Source of the DNA: Williamsia sp. 1135
GTDB lineage: Bacteria; Actinomycetota; Actinomycetes; Mycobacteriales; Mycobacteriaceae
Direction: 5' to 3'
Length of the DNA stretch: 64,000 bases
Assembly (NCBI RefSeq): GCF_002095395.1
Contig: NZ_MJEI01000091.1
Location: forward strand, 1 to 64,000
Both the position numbers and the translations under genes were made by a program. Positions 41,717 through 55,464 of the stretch are shown here, piece after piece (position 1 is the first letter of the stretch; each line of letters starts with the position of its first letter). Below the pieces are notes generated by a model. It was given only the letters and a program-made list of their open reading frames with translations, was not told where the DNA came from and searched no databases.

Positions 41717-43534
41717 GTCGATCACCGCGCCACCGGTATCGGTCGCATAGAGGTCGACGATCAGCTCTGCGTACTTCGTGGAGATCGGTTTGCGCCGCAG
41801 TTTCATGGTCGGCGTGAGTTCTTCCCCTCCCGGCTCCCACGCCTGGGGCAGGATCACGAACCGCTTGATCTGCTCCACGCGCGACAACTTGCCGTTGCCC
41901 GTCGTGACCGCGGCCCGGACCTCCCCCCGGATGTCGGGGTGCTCGGCGAGCGAGGCGAGATCGGCAGCGTCGAGACCGAGAGCGCCGGCACGCGCCGCAG
42001 CCACATCGGGGTCCAGGACCACAAGCGCTGCCACGTACGGCTTACCGTCGCCGAGGGCGACGACCTGGCTGATCAACGACGACGCCGCCTTGAGTGCGTT
42101 CTCGATATTGGTCGGCGACAGGTTCTTCCCCGACTCGTTGATCAGTAGTTCTTTCTTGCGATCGACGATCTTGTAGTTGCCGTCGTCGTCGACGGTGGCG
42201 ATGTCACCACTGGCCAGCCAGCCGTCGGAGTCGATCGTGTCCGCGGTCTTCTCCGGCTGGTTGCGGTAACCACGCATGACCATCGGGCCACGTACCAGTA
42301 ACTCCCCGTCGTCGGCGAGTTTGATCTCGACCCCGGTCAGGGGTTTGCCGACGGTACCGATCTTGAGATCGTCGGCGGTGGTCATGGTCGAGACCGCTGT
42401 GGTCTCGGACATGCCCCACACCTCTACGACCGGGATACCGAGACCGGCGAAGAACTCGAGGACCTCCGCGGGGATCGACGCCGCTCCCGAGGCCGCCAAG
42501 CTGATGTTGTCCAGACCGAGAGCGCTGCGCACGGCGGAGAGGATCAACTTGTCGGCAATCTTGTACTGGACGTCGAGGATGCGGCCGCGGCTCGTGCCCG
42601 CGAGGTCGGCGCGAGCCGCCGCGGATCCGACACCGAGGGCCCACGCCGCCAGCTTCGACTTCACCGGATTGGTTTCCGCCTCGAGTTTTCCTTCGATCCC
42701 CGCCTTGATCTTCTGCCAGACCCGGGGCACCCCGAAGAACACAGACGGATGCACCTCGGCGAGCGCGGCGGCGATCTCGCGAGGGTCCGATACCGACGTG
42801 ATCTGGATGCCGCGCACCAGGCTCGCCGCGTGCGCGGACACCCGATCGGCGATGTGCGCCGCGGGCAGATACGAGATGATGCGATCGTCGAAACCGATGG
42901 TCAGGTGCTCTGCCAGCGCAGACAACTCGGCAACGATGTTCGCGTGGGTGATCTCGACACCTTTCGGCGGGCCCGTGGTGCCCGAGGTGTAGATCAGGGT
43001 CGCGATATCGGAAGGCTGGACCGCGTCGGCCGCTGCCTGCAGATCGAAGTCGCCGAGGTCGGTGTCCTCGACCTCCGCGAGCGTGATGGTGCCGCCGCTG
43101 TCCACACTGACCACGTGATCGATCGCCGTCCCGGCACCTTCGATCGCCGCCACGAAGGCCTGCTCGGTGATGACCACCGAGTTGCCCGCGTCGGTGAACA
43201 AGTAGTCGATCTGCTCGGGGGCACTCGTGTTGTAGATGGAGAACGGAATGGCACCCAGATGCAGGAGTGCGGTGTCGACCAGGTGGAACTCCGGACGGTT
43301 GCTGAGCATCAGTGCCACCGGTTCGCCGCGGCGAACGCCCAACGCCGACAGCCCGGCAGCGATGCGCTCGACCCGCCGCGCATACTCGGCCCAGGTGATC
43401 TCGACCGTACCTCCCGACGTGCGCAACGCGACAGCGTCAGGACGCATGCGGGCGGTGTGCGTAAAACCTTCGGGCAGCGTGCGCACCCCGACTCCGGATG
43501 CGTGCGGAAAGGCGATCTCGGCAACGACTGACAT
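41708..43534 (-). CDS. Long-chain acyl-CoA synthetase (fadD-like)
   Basis: A 608-residue AMP-forming acyl-CoA synthetase of the FadD15-like (FAA1) type. Motifs: 'TLIYTSGTTGPPKGVEITHA' (P-loop), 'GMSETTAVSTMTT', 'GYRNQPEKTADTIDSDGWLA' then 'SGDIATVDDDGNYKIVDRKK', and a C-terminal 'TPTMKLRRKPISTKYAELI', where Lys acts in adenylation. GGAGAA precedes the ATG. It converts fatty acids to acyl-CoAs for beta-oxidation or lipid synthesis. It is an intact paralogue of the frameshifted gene at 39013-40850, probably from a tandem duplication with DUF1275 in between on the other strand. Confidence 0.94.
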   Translation of the reverse strand: MSVVAEIAFPHASGVGVRTLPEGFTHTARMRPDAVALRTSGGTVEITWAEYARRVERIAAGLSALGVRRGEPVALMLSNRPEFHLVDTALLHLGAIPFSIYNTSAPEQIDYLFTDAGNSVVITEQAFVAAIEGAGTAIDHVVSVDSGGTITLAEVEDTDLGDFDLQAAADAVQPSDIATLIYTSGTTGPPKGVEITHANIVAELSALAEHLTIGFDDRIISYLPAAHIADRVSAHAASLVRGIQITSVSDPREIAAALAEVHPSVFFGVPRVWQKIKAGIEGKLEAETNPVKSKLAAWALGVGSAAARADLAGTSRGRILDVQYKIADKLILSAVRSALGLDNISLAASGAASIPAEVLEFFAGLGIPVVEVWGMSETTAVSTMTTADDLKIGTVGKPLTGVEIKLADDGELLVRGPMVMRGYRNQPEKTADTIDSDGWLASGDIATVDDDGNYKIVDRKKELLINESGKNLSPTNIENALKAASSLISQVVALGDGKPYVAALVVLDPDVAAARAGALGLDAADLASLAEHPDIRGEVRAAVTTGNGKLSRVEQIKRFVILPQAWEPGGEELTPTMKLRRKPISTKYAELIVDLYATDTGGAVIDLR

Positions 43535-43729
43535 CGGACTTCTCCATCGATTACTCGGGGGCGGATCAAACTGGCTGTGCGACAGCAACTTCTGGGCCCA
43601 CAGCTTTCCCGGCCCATTTCTGACCACAGGTGTGATCTGAAGATAACAGAATCGGTGCCTGCCGCGGATCAATACGGCGCCGGCCCGCGTACCGTAGGAC
43701 CGAAGATTCCCACCTGAAGGAGCCCCAAC

Positions 43730-44611
43730 ATGCCAGCGACCGATGGCGTATCCGCACCTGCACCGCTGACGCTCGCCGCCGATCCGCACGGCAGCCCGGC
43801 CGCCGACGACTCCGTGACGTACTGCGTGGAGCACACGGCCGCCGGACCGATCGCACATGTCCAGCTCAATCGGCCCGACAAGCACAATGCCCTCACCCTG
43901 CCCCTGCTCGCCGGGCTCACCCGGGCCGCACAACAGGCTGCGAAAGACCGTACGTTGCGCGCGGTGATCATCAGTGGTGCCGGCAAATCCTTCAGCGCCG
44001 GGCTTGATGTCGGCAGTCTCGCAGGAAAGCAGAAGAGCGTCCTGCGTACGTTCGTGCCGAATCTGCTGCAGGGCTCCAACGGTTTCCAGAATCCGGCCTG
44101 GCACTGGCGCCGGGTGCCCGTGCCGGTGATCGCTGTAGTCCACGGCCATTGCTACGGCGGCGGCCTGCAGATCGCCCTCGGTGCCGACTTCCGGTTCGCC
44201 ACCCCCGACGCCGACTTCTCCATCCTCGAAGCCAAGTGGGGTCTGATCCCTGACATGTCGGCGTCGGCGGCGCTGTCTCAGCTCACCGGGATCGACACCG
44301 CGAAGCGTCTGACCATGACCGGGGAGATGTTCTCGGCCGACTACGCCAAGGAGATCGGTGTGGTGACCGGTGTCGCCGACGACCCGCACGCCGAAGCACT
44401 GGCGTTGATCGAGAAGATCGCCGCCCGCTCACCGGACTCGGTGGCGTCGACCAAGAAGCTGTTCGAGAAGACCTGGTCGCGGTCCCCGCGATTCTCGTTC
44501 CCCGTCGAGCAGGTTCTGCAGCTCCGACTGCTGCGAACCAAGAACCACGCGATCGCGCGCAAGGCGGGCATGACTCGCTCGACACCGGTGTTCCGGGATC
44601 GCGAAATCTGA
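43730..44611 (+). CDS. Enoyl-CoA hydratase/isomerase family protein
   Basis: A 293-residue crotonase-fold protein. 'RPDKHNALTLPLLAGL' and the oxyanion-hole regions 'SGAGKSFSAGLDVGSLAG' and 'HGHCYGGGLQIALGADFRFA' are clear, followed by 'SILEAKWGLIPDMSASAALS'. In this subgroup the second catalytic Glu seems replaced by Asp in 'LIPDM', as in dienoyl-CoA isomerase or related enzymes, so hydratase activity is not certain. AAGGAG precedes the ATG at 43730. It is divergent from the second fadD. Confidence 0.9.
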   Translation: MPATDGVSAPAPLTLAADPHGSPAADDSVTYCVEHTAAGPIAHVQLNRPDKHNALTLPLLAGLTRAAQQAAKDRTLRAVIISGAGKSFSAGLDVGSLAGKQKSVLRTFVPNLLQGSNGFQNPAWHWRRVPVPVIAVVHGHCYGGGLQIALGADFRFATPDADFSILEAKWGLIPDMSASAALSQLTGIDTAKRLTMTGEMFSADYAKEIGVVTGVADDPHAEALALIEKIAARSPDSVASTKKLFEKTWSRSPRFSFPVEQVLQLRLLRTKNHAIARKAGMTRSTPVFRDREI

Positions 44612-44620
44612 TCCGGGGCT

Positions 44621-45106
44621 TCAGGGTTCGATCGTGATCCCGCCCGCCAATGTGGACTCAGTGGCTTCGTAGCGCAGGGTTGTGCCGATTTCGACCAAGT
44701 ACTCGGCCCGACCCTCGGGAATCCCTGATATCGAGAACGGCAGGAAGCATCGGTTGTCGGACAGTTCAGGTGCAGACAACTCGGACTGTCCGAGGATCGA
44801 CAAGTCCTCATCGAGCACCCGCACCCGGGTGCCTTGTCTCACATCCTCGAATTCGCCGGTGCCGCCGCAGATGTCGGTGGCGGACACCTCGTACTGCTGA
44901 TCGGTGAGAACCACGGAGCCGTCGGCGGTGAAGTCGCGTTCTTGCACACCGAGGGCCAGGGCACCGATCGCGATCACCGCGAGGATCGTCGCAGCGATCG
45001 AGCTGATCACGATGATCGGCTTGCGGGTCCGGCGTTGCCATGTCCGTGGGGGCAGATCGGGGCCGGGATTCAGCCAGTATTGCGGCGTCTGCTGGACGGG
45101 CTGCAT
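44621..45106 (-). CDS. Membrane-anchored hypothetical protein
   Basis: A 161-residue protein. After a polar, Pro/Gln-rich 30 residues comes one membrane helix ('PIIVISSIAATILAVIAIGA'), so the remaining 100 residues face outward. Two Cys (in 'DICGGTG' and 'DNRCFLPF') may form a disulfide. The fold is probably a beta-sandwich; similar single-pass proteins occur in Gordonia and Rhodococcus. Function unknown. It lies just after tesB on the same strand, 22 bases away. Confidence 0.75.
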   Translation of the reverse strand: MQPVQQTPQYWLNPGPDLPPRTWQRRTRKPIIVISSIAATILAVIAIGALALGVQERDFTADGSVVLTDQQYEVSATDICGGTGEFEDVRQGTRVRVLDEDLSILGQSELSAPELSDNRCFLPFSISGIPEGRAEYLVEIGTTLRYEATESTLAGGITIEP

Positions 45107-45128
45107 GGTTTGAGTCTGCCCTATCGGG

Positions 45129-46010
45129 TCAGTTCTTCGGCGGGAAGTATTTGATCAGCGCTTCTTGCACGACTGTTGTGGCCAGCAGACCGTCACGGGT
45201 GAAGAACCGACCGGTGCCCAGGCCCCGCGACCCCGCAGCGACGGGTGACTCCGTCGCGTACAGCAACCATTCGTCGAATCTGAAGTCGCGGTGAAACCAC
45301 ATCGAGTGGTTCACGGTCGCGGCGAACAAGCGGTCGATACCCCAGGACAAGCCGTGCGTTGTGATGATCGAGTCGAGAACGGTGGTGTCGGAGGCGTAGC
45401 AGAGGGCAGCGATGTGGAGCAGCGGGTCGTCGGGCATCTGACCATCGGTCCGCATCCAGACCCTGTTGTGCTCGAGCCGCTCCCCCGATTCGCGCGCTTT
45501 CCACGTGGGATCGTTGGCGAATCGGATGTCGATCGGGTGCATGGCATTCACGAACAGTGCGATGCGATCCTCGAAGCCCTTGAAGTGCTCACCGAGTGGT
45601 GGCAGATCTTCGGGGTAGGCAACGTCAGGACTCTGCACCGAATGCTCCAGGCCTGCCTTGTTGTCCTGGAACGCGACGAGCATGGAGAAGATGTCTTCGC
45701 CGTCCTGCATGGCGGTCACGAGACGATTGGCGAACGGCTTGCCATCGCGGAGCCGGGTGACGTGGTACTCGATCGGTTTGGTGACGTCGCCGCCGCGGAT
45801 GAAGTGCGCGTTGAGCGCGTGTACGGGAGTAGGGCGGGGCACACTGCGCCCGGCAGCCACCACTCCCTGGCTCAACAGTTGCCCGCCGAAGGTGCGGGCC
45901 CCGACCTCCGTCGGGTGCAGCCCGATGAAGAGGTCGGGTTCGGGCTGCTCGAGATCGAAGATTGCGAGCAGCTTGCTCAGATCAGACGTCGTACCGGGGG
46001 CTTCAGTCAC
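45129..46010 (-). CDS. tesB: Acyl-CoA thioesterase II
   Basis: A 293-residue double-hotdog thioesterase. 'LFIGLHPTEVGARTFGGQLL' at the N-terminus and the conserved 'VHALNAHFIRGGDVTKPIEY' are diagnostic. Active-site residues are expected in the Asp (of 'SITTHGLS' neighbouring 'TTVLDSI'), Thr and Gln of the second hotdog. It hydrolyses medium- to long-chain acyl-CoAs. In M. tuberculosis tesB1 also sits beside pykA, so the position is conserved. Confidence 0.92.
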   Translation of the reverse strand: MTEAPGTTSDLSKLLAIFDLEQPEPDLFIGLHPTEVGARTFGGQLLSQGVVAAGRSVPRPTPVHALNAHFIRGGDVTKPIEYHVTRLRDGKPFANRLVTAMQDGEDIFSMLVAFQDNKAGLEHSVQSPDVAYPEDLPPLGEHFKGFEDRIALFVNAMHPIDIRFANDPTWKARESGERLEHNRVWMRTDGQMPDDPLLHIAALCYASDTTVLDSIITTHGLSWGIDRLFAATVNHSMWFHRDFRFDEWLLYATESPVAAGSRGLGTGRFFTRDGLLATTVVQEALIKYFPPKN

Positions 46011-46057
46011 AGCAAGACTCTAGAGGACGCCACCGCTGCGAGGCTGAGCCGCTCCGG

Positions 46058-46120
46058 ACGCCGAGCGGGCCCTACCAAACGCCGACCGGGCCCTACCGAA
46101 CGCCGACCGGGCCGTTCTGG
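46058..46120. repeat. Three copies of a 21-bp tandem repeat
   Basis: ACGCCGAGCGGGCCCTACCA-type units at 46058-46078, 46079-46099 and 46100-46120. The first two differ at two positions, the third drifts in its last third. Confidence 0.75.
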
Positions 46121-46150
46121 CCGTGCACAGGCACGATCAACGCGCGCAGA

Positions 46151-46224
46151 GGCCCGCTCGACGGCTGTTTCGGCCCACTCGACGGCGTTATCGGCCCGGT
46201 CGGCGTTATCGGCCCGCTCGACGG
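46151..46224. repeat. Imperfect tandem repeats (18-21 bp units)
   Basis: Units beginning GGCCCGCTCGACGG, GGCCCACTCGACGG, GGCCCGGTCGG and GGCCCGCTCGACGG, mostly ending GTTATC or GTTTC. Lengths are 21, 21, 18 and a partial one. Confidence 0.7.
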
Positions 46225-46317
46225 AGGTCTGAGCGAGCGCAGCGATGCGAAGACCTGGGAGGTGTGGCCGCGGTGGTTCTGGACTGCCGACGAGCGAGCG
46301 CTAGCGAGGTGAGGAGC

Positions 46318-46409
46318 GCAGGCAGCCCCCGCGTGCTCTGGACTGAGGAGCGAGGGAGCGAAGCGACTGAGCCGACGAGGGAAGAGCACGCGACTTCAGG
46401 GCTGCCTGC
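46318..46409. repeat. Long imperfect inverted repeat before pyk 3' end
   Basis: GCAGGCAGCCC...CGCGTGCTCT (46318-46339) pairs with AGAGCACGCG...GGGCTGCCTGC (46383-46409), with a five-base interior asymmetry and a 43-base loop of GAGCGAGGGAGCGAAGCGA texture. It could be a terminator or transcript-stabilising hairpin for tesB and pyk, or a REP-like element. Confidence 0.6.
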
Positions 46410-46431
46410 ACGCGGGCGCCAGCCCGCCAAA

Positions 46432-47850
46432 TCAGTGGTCGTCCTCACCGATCCTGTGAACATGGATCAGGTTCGTCGTGCCGACGGTTCCGGGAGGTGC
46501 ACCGGCGACGATGACGACCTGGTCGCCGACCTTGAGGCGGCCGATCTCGAGGAGCGAGGCGTCGACCTGCTTGATCATCTCGTCGGTGGATTCGACGCGC
46601 GGGACGATGAAGGTCTCTGTTCCCCAGCTCATGGCGAGCTGACTGCGTACCTCCGGCAGCGGCGTGAATGCCAGCAGCGGCAGCCGCGTGTGGAGACGGG
46701 CCAGGCGGCGCACGGTGTCTCCGGACTGGGTGAACGCCACCAGGGCCTTCGCGTCGAGACGCTCGCCGATGTCGCGAGCAGCGTAGGAGATGATTCCGCG
46801 CTTGGTGCGCGGGACGTGACTGAGCGGCGGCACGTCGCGGGTCCCGTTCTCGACGGCCTTCACGATCCGGGCCATGGTCTGCACGGTCTCCATGACGTAC
46901 TTGCCGACCGAGGTCTCTCCGGAGAGCATGACGGCGTCGGCACCGTCGAGAACGGCATTGGCGACGTCAGAGGCCTCGGCGCGGGTGGGTCGCGAGTTCT
47001 CGATCATCGACTCGAGCATCTGCGTGGCGACGATGACCGGCTTGGCGTTTTCCCGAGCCATCTGGATGGCGCGCTTCTGGACGAGCGGGACTTCTTCGAG
47101 GGGCAACTCGACACCGAGATCGCCGCGGGCGACCATGACGGCGTCGAAGGCCAGGACGACCGCTTCCAGGTTGTCGATGGCCTCTGGCTTCTCCAGCTTG
47201 GCGATGACCGGAACGCGGCGGCCGACCCGATCCATGATCTCGTGGACCAGTTCGATGTCCGCGGGTGAACGGACGAACGACAGCGCGATCAGGTCGACAC
47301 CGAGGGCAAGCGCGAACTCGAGGTCGGCGATGTCCTTCTCCGACATGGCAGGCACCGAGACGTTCATGCCGGGCAGGGAGACACCCTTGTTGTTGCTGAC
47401 CGGGCCGCCTTCGGTGACGGTGCAGATCACGTCGTTCTTGTCGACCTCGACGACAGTCAGCCCGACCTTGCCGTCGTCGACGAGCAGCCGGTCACCGGGC
47501 TGTGCGTCATTGGCCAGTTCTTTGTAGGTGGTGGAGACGCGGGTGGCGGTGCCTGCGCAGTCCTCGACGGTGATCCTGACCTCGTCGCCTGCGGTCCACT
47601 GAACTGGGCCGTCGGCAAAGGTCCCGAGTCGGATCTTCGGGCCCTGCAGGTCGGCGAGGATGCCGACCGCGTGTCCCGTCACGTCGGACGCTTTCCTGAC
47701 CCGGTCGTACATCTCCTTGTGGTCTTGGTGTTTGCCGTGGCTGAAGTTCAGCCGCGCCACGTCCATTCCACTCTCGACCAGTTCACGCACCCGATCGTCG
47801 GTCGCGGTGGCCGGTCCGAGGGTGCACACAATTTTGGTACGTCGATTCAC
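46432..47850 (-). CDS. pyk: Pyruvate kinase
   Basis: A 472-residue pyruvate kinase converting phosphoenolpyruvate and ADP to pyruvate and ATP. The start 'MNRRTKIVCTLGPATATDDR' (GTG at 47850) and 'VARLNFSHGKHQDH', 'PVIAKLEKPEAIDNLEAVV' and 'DAVMVARGDLGVELPLEEVP' show the active site; 'TQMLESMIENSRPTRAEASD' follows. The C-terminal allosteric domain is complete. An earlier in-frame ATG (47907) would add 19 atypical residues and was rejected. The gene follows gltD on the minus strand after 105 bases. Confidence 0.97.
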   Translation of the reverse strand: MNRRTKIVCTLGPATATDDRVRELVESGMDVARLNFSHGKHQDHKEMYDRVRKASDVTGHAVGILADLQGPKIRLGTFADGPVQWTAGDEVRITVEDCAGTATRVSTTYKELANDAQPGDRLLVDDGKVGLTVVEVDKNDVICTVTEGGPVSNNKGVSLPGMNVSVPAMSEKDIADLEFALALGVDLIALSFVRSPADIELVHEIMDRVGRRVPVIAKLEKPEAIDNLEAVVLAFDAVMVARGDLGVELPLEEVPLVQKRAIQMARENAKPVIVATQMLESMIENSRPTRAEASDVANAVLDGADAVMLSGETSVGKYVMETVQTMARIVKAVENGTRDVPPLSHVPRTKRGIISYAARDIGERLDAKALVAFTQSGDTVRRLARLHTRLPLLAFTPLPEVRSQLAMSWGTETFIVPRVESTDEMIKQVDASLLEIGRLKVGDQVVIVAGAPPGTVGTTNLIHVHRIGEDDH

Positions 47851-47955
47851 CTCGCCGAGCCTAGTCCGCACAGGCGATCCTCTCCACGTAAGTAGCCAAG
47901 ACGTCACCCATAATTCGCTGTGTTAAGAAGATGGCGGTCCCTGCAGAAATGCGCT

Positions 47956-49453
47956 TCAGCGGACCGACAGCGGTAGCGCCGCCGGGTGCATCGGTGAGGG
48001 CAGGTCCGATTCGCCCATCAGGAACTCGTCCACTCCTCGTGCGGCGGCACGTCCCTCTGCGATCGCCCAGACGACCAGCGAGGCCCCGCGGTGCGCGTCG
48101 CCACACACGAAGACGCCGGGAGCGTCGGTCTGCCAGTCGCTGCCACAGGCGAGTGCGCCGCGACGATTCGGGGCCAAATCGAGCTCGGACAGCAGTTCGG
48201 TGCGCTCGACTCCTTCGAAACCGATCGCGAATAGTGCCAACTCACAGGGTAATTCGAACTCGTCGCCGATGGGGACGACGGTACGGTTCCCGTCGTCGTC
48301 ACGCTGGACCGTCACCTCGGCCAGGACCATCGCGATGACGTTGCCGTCGTCGTCGCCGACGAACCGCTGCACCGCGACCTCGTACCGACGGGCGCCGCCC
48401 TCGGCGTGCGCGGACGAACTGCGCAGGATGAGCGGCCAGGTCGGCCACGGCGATCGGTCGTCGTCTCGGTCCGATGGCAGCTCCGGGTTGTAGTCGAGTT
48501 GGGTGACCGACGCCGCGCCCTGCCGGTGCGCGGTGCCGAGGCAGTCTGCACCGGTGTCACCGCCCCCGATGATCACGACGTGTTTGCCCTGCGCGGAGAT
48601 CGGTGACGGTCCATCGCCCTCGCACTCCCGGTTGGCGGGCACCAGATGCTCCATGGCCAGATGAACGCCGTTCAGGTCTCTCCCGGGCACCCCGGTGTTG
48701 TCCCGGGCCGCCAGGGCTCCCACTGCGAGCACGACCGCGTCGAATCGCTCTCGGAGTTCGTCGACGGTCAGATCGACGCCCACGTTGCAGCCGGTGACGA
48801 ACTCGGTGCCCTCGGCCCGCATCTGCCCCAGCCGACGATCGACGTCTGATTTCTGCAGCTTGTATTCGGGGATGCCGTATCGCAGCAAGCCGCCGAGTCG
48901 GTCGTCACGCTCGAAGACGGTCACGGTGTGGCCGGCGCGGGTGAGTTGCTGTGCGGCGGCGAGCCCGGCCGGACCGGAACCGACGACCGCGACGGTCTTC
49001 CCCGAATGGGTCATCGATGTCTGCGGACCGACGAGACCCTCGCGCCAAGCTTCCTCCGCGATCGTCTTCTCGATGCGCTTGATGGTGACACTGCCGCCGG
49101 TGGTCGCCTGCGAGATCGACAGCACGCACGCGGACTCGCACGGGGCCGGACAGATCTTCCCGGTGAACTCCGGGAAGTTGTTCGTGGCATGCAGGCGATC
49201 GCTGGCGGCGTCCCACCGGCCACGGCGCACCAGATCATTCCATTCCGGGATCAGGTTCCCGAGCGGACAACCCGCCGTGCCCGAGTGGCAGAACGGGATC
49301 CCGCAGTCCATGCAACGGCGCGCCTGTTCGGCAACGTTCTCGTTCTCCTTGAGGGGGTCGTTGTCGGCGTACACATCCCGCCAATCGTTGACCCGCTCGT
49401 ACACCGGCCGGGTGACCGCTTCGGCCTTGCCGACTTCGAGAAATCCGCGCGGG

Positions 49454-49461
<8 letters not shown>
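47956..49461 (-). CDS. gltD: Glutamate synthase small (beta) subunit
   Basis: A 501-residue FAD/Fe-S subunit of NADPH glutamate synthase. The N-terminal Cys motif '[20 protein letters not shown]' binds Fe-S clusters, then '[20 protein letters not shown]' binds FAD and '[20 protein letters not shown]' binds NADPH. It supplies electrons to the large subunit. It overlaps the end of gltB by eight bases, so the two are made in step. Beside lgt and pyk here, it is elsewhere in M. tuberculosis. Confidence 0.97.
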
Positions 49462-54025
<4,564 letters not shown>

Positions 54026-54177
54026 ATCCGACCTCCACGCCTAGGCCCTCGATCACGCGAGGAACCAGCCAGTAATCCTCAGGACGTCACTGGCCCGTGG
54101 GGTGAAATATGCGCACCTGCGGAACTCGCGGTGGTGCAACTGCCCATGATATCAGGCAAATAAAGGGTGAGCAGACC

Positions 54178-55464
54178 CTAAACAGTCTGGTCGTCTCCAC
54201 CGGTTGCGGTGTCGGGCTTGGCCTTCCGATACGGCTTGGCCGCAGAGTCCAGTTTCGAGTCGGTCGGGGCCTCGGTCTCGGCTTCCTCGGTGTCGGTCGG
54301 CGTGGGCACCGGTGCGACCGGGGTCGCTTCAGTCGCCGCTGCGACATCGGCCGGTTCAGTCGCTGCTGACGTTGCCTCGGCAGGCTTCGGCTCCGCTGCC
54401 TTCGCCTCGGCGGCGGGTGTCGCAGCGACCTCGGCCTTGGTATCGGCCGTCTCGGCCTTGGTCTCAGCCGCCTTGGTCGTGGTTTCAGCAGTTTTGGTTG
54501 CGGTCCCACCAGACGTGGTCTTCGCCTCGACGGGTGCGTCGTCCTCGACGAAACCGGCCACCGGGTCCTCGCTGAGCTCGGGGTCCGGCCCACTGCCCGG
54601 GTGATAGATCTCGGCCGGGGTCTCGCGGCCCTTGGGGGCGATCACCACATAGATGGCGGCACACGCGAACACGATGGCCGCGGTGAACAGATTGATACGG
54701 ATGCCCCAGAGCAGGGTCGCGGTGTCTGTGCGCAGCGTCTCGATGACGAACCGCCCGAGGCAATACCCGGCCACGTAGAGGGCGAACAACCGCCCGTGCC
54801 CGATCCGGAACCGACGATCGATGAAGACGAGCGCCAGCACCACCAGCACGTTCCACAGCAGCTCATACAGAAAGGTCGGTTGGACGACCGCGTAGACCAC
54901 ACCCGTGGACTTGCCGTCGATCAAGCCGGGACTGGTGAAGCCCGACGAGTCGGAGCGCTCGAAGATCTCCAGGCCCCACGGCAGGTCGGTGCGATCGCCG
55001 TACAGCTCCTGGTTGAAGTAATTTCCGAGTCGGCCGATCGCCTGCGCCAGCAGGATTCCGGGCGCGATGGCGTCACCGAACGGAGGTAGTTTGATCCCGG
55101 CCCGGCGGGCACCGATCCAGGCACCGAGAGCACCGAAGGCCACCGCACCCCAGATCCCGAGTCCGCCGTCCCAGATCTTGAGGGCGTCGATCGGGCTCTT
55201 CGGTCCGTCACCGAAGTAGGTGTTCCAGTCGGTCATGACGTGATAGATCCGGCCACCGATCAGACCGAAGGGCACCGCCCAGATCGCAACGTCGAGAACT
55301 TCACCGTCGCGTCCACCGCGGGCCACCCAGCGTCGGTTGCCCCAGAAGATGGCAACGATGATGCCGACGATGATGCACAGCGCGTAGGCCCGGAGTGGAA
55401 ACGGGCCTACGTTCCACACACCCTGCGACGGGCTGGGGATATAGGCCAGCACCTCGGTGCTCAC
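54178..55464 (-). CDS. lgt: Prolipoprotein diacylglyceryl transferase with long acidic tail
   Basis: A 428-residue membrane enzyme moving diacylglycerol from phosphatidylglycerol to the lipobox Cys of pre-lipoproteins. About seven membrane helices occupy residues 1-285. The Lgt signature 'IGRLGNYFNQELYGDRTDLP' and 'GGRIYHVMTDWNTYFGDG' are present. From about 290 on there is a cytoplasmic tail of some 135 residues, rich in Ala, Glu, Thr, Lys and Pro, in AETK/AEAK-like low-complexity repeats. Actinobacterial Lgt proteins often have such tails of variable length. It overlaps the trpA stop by four bases, as in M. tuberculosis. Confidence 0.96.
   Translation of the reverse strand: MSTEVLAYIPSPSQGVWNVGPFPLRAYALCIIVGIIVAIFWGNRRWVARGGRDGEVLDVAIWAVPFGLIGGRIYHVMTDWNTYFGDGPKSPIDALKIWDGGLGIWGAVAFGALGAWIGARRAGIKLPPFGDAIAPGILLAQAIGRLGNYFNQELYGDRTDLPWGLEIFERSDSSGFTSPGLIDGKSTGVVYAVVQPTFLYELLWNVLVVLALVFIDRRFRIGHGRLFALYVAGYCLGRFVIETLRTDTATLLWGIRINLFTAAIVFACAAIYVVIAPKGRETPAEIYHPGSGPDPELSEDPVAGFVEDDAPVEAKTTSGGTATKTAETTTKAAETKAETADTKAEVAATPAAEAKAAEPKPAEATSAATEPADVAAATEATPVAPVPTPTDTEEAETEAPTDSKLDSAAKPYRKAKPDTATGGDDQTV

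Larger units (their letters stand above)
46011..46431. other. Repeat-bearing region between tesB and pyk
   Basis: About 420 bases without a convincing gene. It holds two blocks of 18-21 bp imperfect tandem repeats and one long imperfect inverted repeat, separately listed, and a GAGCGAGCG/GCGAGGTGAGGAGCG purine-rich texture. Open frames here mirror the repeats (Pro/Ser/Gly-rich on the minus strand) and carry stop codons within the repeat array, so an expressed protein is unlikely. Confidence 0.5.

Noticed and set aside
46123-47268. A 381-codon frame covering the repeat region and running opposite pyk
   Set aside because: Most of it is antisense to pyk, and the repeat part lacks a ribosome binding site.
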